Assembly: GCF_000017405.1 (NCBI RefSeq)
Contig: NC_009668.1
Coordinates: 124,001 to 188,000, forward strand
Length of the DNA stretch: 64,000 nucleotides
Direction of reading: 5' to 3'
Source: Brucella anthropi ATCC 49188
GTDB lineage: Bacteria; Pseudomonadota; Alphaproteobacteria; Rhizobiales; Rhizobiaceae
A model generated the notes under the pieces. That model was not told the DNA's origin and searched no databases. It worked only from the letters and a program-made list of their open reading frames with translations. A program made the position numbers and the translations under genes. Shown in pieces: positions 62,972 to 64,000 of this stretch; positions within the stretch are counted from its first letter, which is position 1; each line of letters begins with the position of its first letter.

Positions 62972-63681
62972 TGAACAAGACCCTGAAAATCATTTCGCTG
63001 CTGCTTTCCTATCCGACCGCAGAGTTGCAACTCGGCGGCGAGGAACTGAAAAAAGCACTGGCCGGGGAAAAGCTTTCCCCCGGCATCCGCAGGCTGCTCG
63101 ACAGCCTTGTCGATTATGTCTGCGACTGCGATCTCTACGAGGCGCAGGAACGTTACGTGCACCTTTTTGACCGCACGCGCTCGCTGTCGCTGCATCTTTT
63201 CGAGCATGTACATGGTGAAAGCCGCGATCGCGGTCAGGCCATGGTCGATCTCATGAAGATGTATGACGAGAATGGCTTCGTTGTCGATGCCAAGGAACTG
63301 CCGGACTATCTGCCGTTGTTCCTTGAATTTCTCTCGACACGCTCGCCGGAGGAAATCCACGATCTTCTCACCCAGACAGGCCATATCTCGGCTGCTATCG
63401 GTGAGCGTCTGCGCAAGCGCCAGTCGCCCTATGCCAACGCCTTTGCGGCGCTGCTTCATGTCGCCAATGCCAAGCCGGACAAGAACCTCGTCGGAGAATT
63501 GCTTCGGCAAGAGGAAGACGACCCGAACGATCTCGCCGCGCTCGACCGCATCTGGGAAGAAGAAGCGGTAACGTTTGGCGGCAATGCGGGCGACAATTCC
63601 TGCGGCCCGGACCGGTTGCGCACGCAGATGCGTGCAGCACAGCGCAAGCCCGGCAACCCGTCCAACCCTTCACATATATAG
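62971..63681 (+). CDS. narJ: nitrate reductase assembly chaperone
   Basis: 236 residues, the usual NarJ length. LKIISLLLSYPTAELQLGGE at the start and YVHLFDRTRSLSLHLFEHVH then GESRDRGQAM near 65 are family signatures; LPDYLPLFLEFLSTRSPEEI is the other conserved block. It holds apo-NarG for molybdenum cofactor insertion and is not part of the final enzyme. It shares one base with the narH stop. Confidence 0.96.
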   Translation: MNKTLKIISLLLSYPTAELQLGGEELKKALAGEKLSPGIRRLLDSLVDYVCDCDLYEAQERYVHLFDRTRSLSLHLFEHVHGESRDRGQAMVDLMKMYDENGFVVDAKELPDYLPLFLEFLSTRSPEEIHDLLTQTGHISAAIGERLRKRQSPYANAFAALLHVANAKPDKNLVGELLRQEEDDPNDLAALDRIWEEEAVTFGGNAGDNSCGPDRLRTQMRAAQRKPGNPSNPSHI

Positions 63682-63691
63682 GAGACGGAAA

Positions 63692-64000
63692 ATGGCTTAT
63701 CTCCATACGTTTCTTTTCGGCATCTATCCCTACATCGCACTGAGCGTGCTCGTGCTCGGTTCGATCTTCCGTTACGACCGCGAGCCCTATACGTGGCGTT
63801 CCGGCTCAAGCCAGCTTTTGCGGCGCAAGCAGCTCATGTGGGGTTCGGTTCTGTTCCACCTTGGTGTGCTGTTTATCTTCGCCGGTCATTTCGTCGGCCT
63901 GCTGACGCCGATCTGGGTCTTCGACATGCTCGGCGTCAGCCATGAGGCAAAGCAGATTCTCGCTGTCGTGGCGGGTGGCATCGCCGGTGTAATGGCAATC
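63692..64000 (+). CDS. narI: respiratory nitrate reductase cytochrome b (gamma) subunit, cut by the window end
   Basis: 103 residues are visible from ATG 63692 (GGAGACGG upstream) and the frame is open at the window edge; the full protein should be about 225-245 residues. MAYLHTFLFGIYPYIALSVL, FRYDREPYTWRSGSSQLLRR and LFHLGVLFIFAGHFVGLLTP match NarI, with the histidines in the third helix region as haem b ligands. It oxidises quinol in the membrane and feeds NarH. Confidence 0.96.
   Translation, partial: MAYLHTFLFGIYPYIALSVLVLGSIFRYDREPYTWRSGSSQLLRRKQLMWGSVLFHLGVLFIFAGHFVGLLTPIWVFDMLGVSHEAKQILAVVAGGIAGVMAI

Noticed and set aside
1..64000. Mobile elements (insertion sequence, prophage, integrase next to the selC tRNA)
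   Set aside because: selC is a common integration site, so its flanks were checked, but no integrase, transposase or att-like direct repeat of the tRNA 3' end was seen.

Overview
The window looks like chromosomal DNA of an alphaproteobacterium in the Brucellaceae, most like the Ochrobactrum branch of Brucella. The evidence is high-GC coding with dense operons, Rhizobiales-type gene orders (a selenocysteine formate dehydrogenase island, a narK-narGHJI island, a two-component RND pump) and about seven copies of a roughly 50-105 bp palindromic intergenic repeat resembling the Bru-RS elements. This identification rests on recollection of families and gene order; no search was run. No insertion sequence, prophage, rRNA or CRISPR array was seen.

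Layout. 1-2741: a DeoR regulator, then a TetR regulator divergent from an MFS exporter with three palindromic operators between them. 2774-12871: a LysR regulator divergent from a catabolic operon encoding a complete polar amino-acid ABC importer, a dimethylformamidase-like protein, a class III aminotransferase, a beta-keto acid cleavage enzyme (BKACE), a GNAT acetyltransferase, an HDAC-like deacetylase and a thioesterase. Together these look like a pathway for an unidentified amino or acylamino compound. 12856-14899: beta-carbonic anhydrase and a pyrimidine/xanthine-type permease. 15013-27955: a selenium island with selD and a transglutaminase-like protein on the minus strand, and fdoG (in-frame UGA plus SECIS hairpin)-fdoH-fdoI-fdhE-selA-Sel1 protein-selB-small lipoprotein-selC tRNA on the plus strand.

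27970-33136: an exported alpha/beta hydrolase, an isoprenylcysteine-methyltransferase-like membrane protein, a membrane hydrolase, and an operon of a molybdopterin-oxidoreductase-fold protein with a histidine kinase and response regulator. 33973-38625: a large autotransporter with internal repeats behind a long structured leader. 38810-46821: two small exported proteins, an RND pump with its adaptor, an HSL-type hydrolase whose nucleophile serine is replaced, a LysR regulator and a small exported protein. 46903-52741: a phospholipid-metabolism cluster matching the E. coli ynbABCD set plus an acyltransferase. 52816-53880: a phytase-like esterase protein. 53951-64000: a Crp/Fnr regulator divergent from narK(fused)-narGHJ-narI, with two perfect FNR boxes in the shared promoter region; narI runs off the window end.

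Functionally, the fdo operon (formate:quinone oxidoreductase) and the nar operon (quinol:nitrate oxidoreductase) together could form a formate-to-nitrate respiratory chain, with the sel genes supplying the selenocysteine needed by FdoG.
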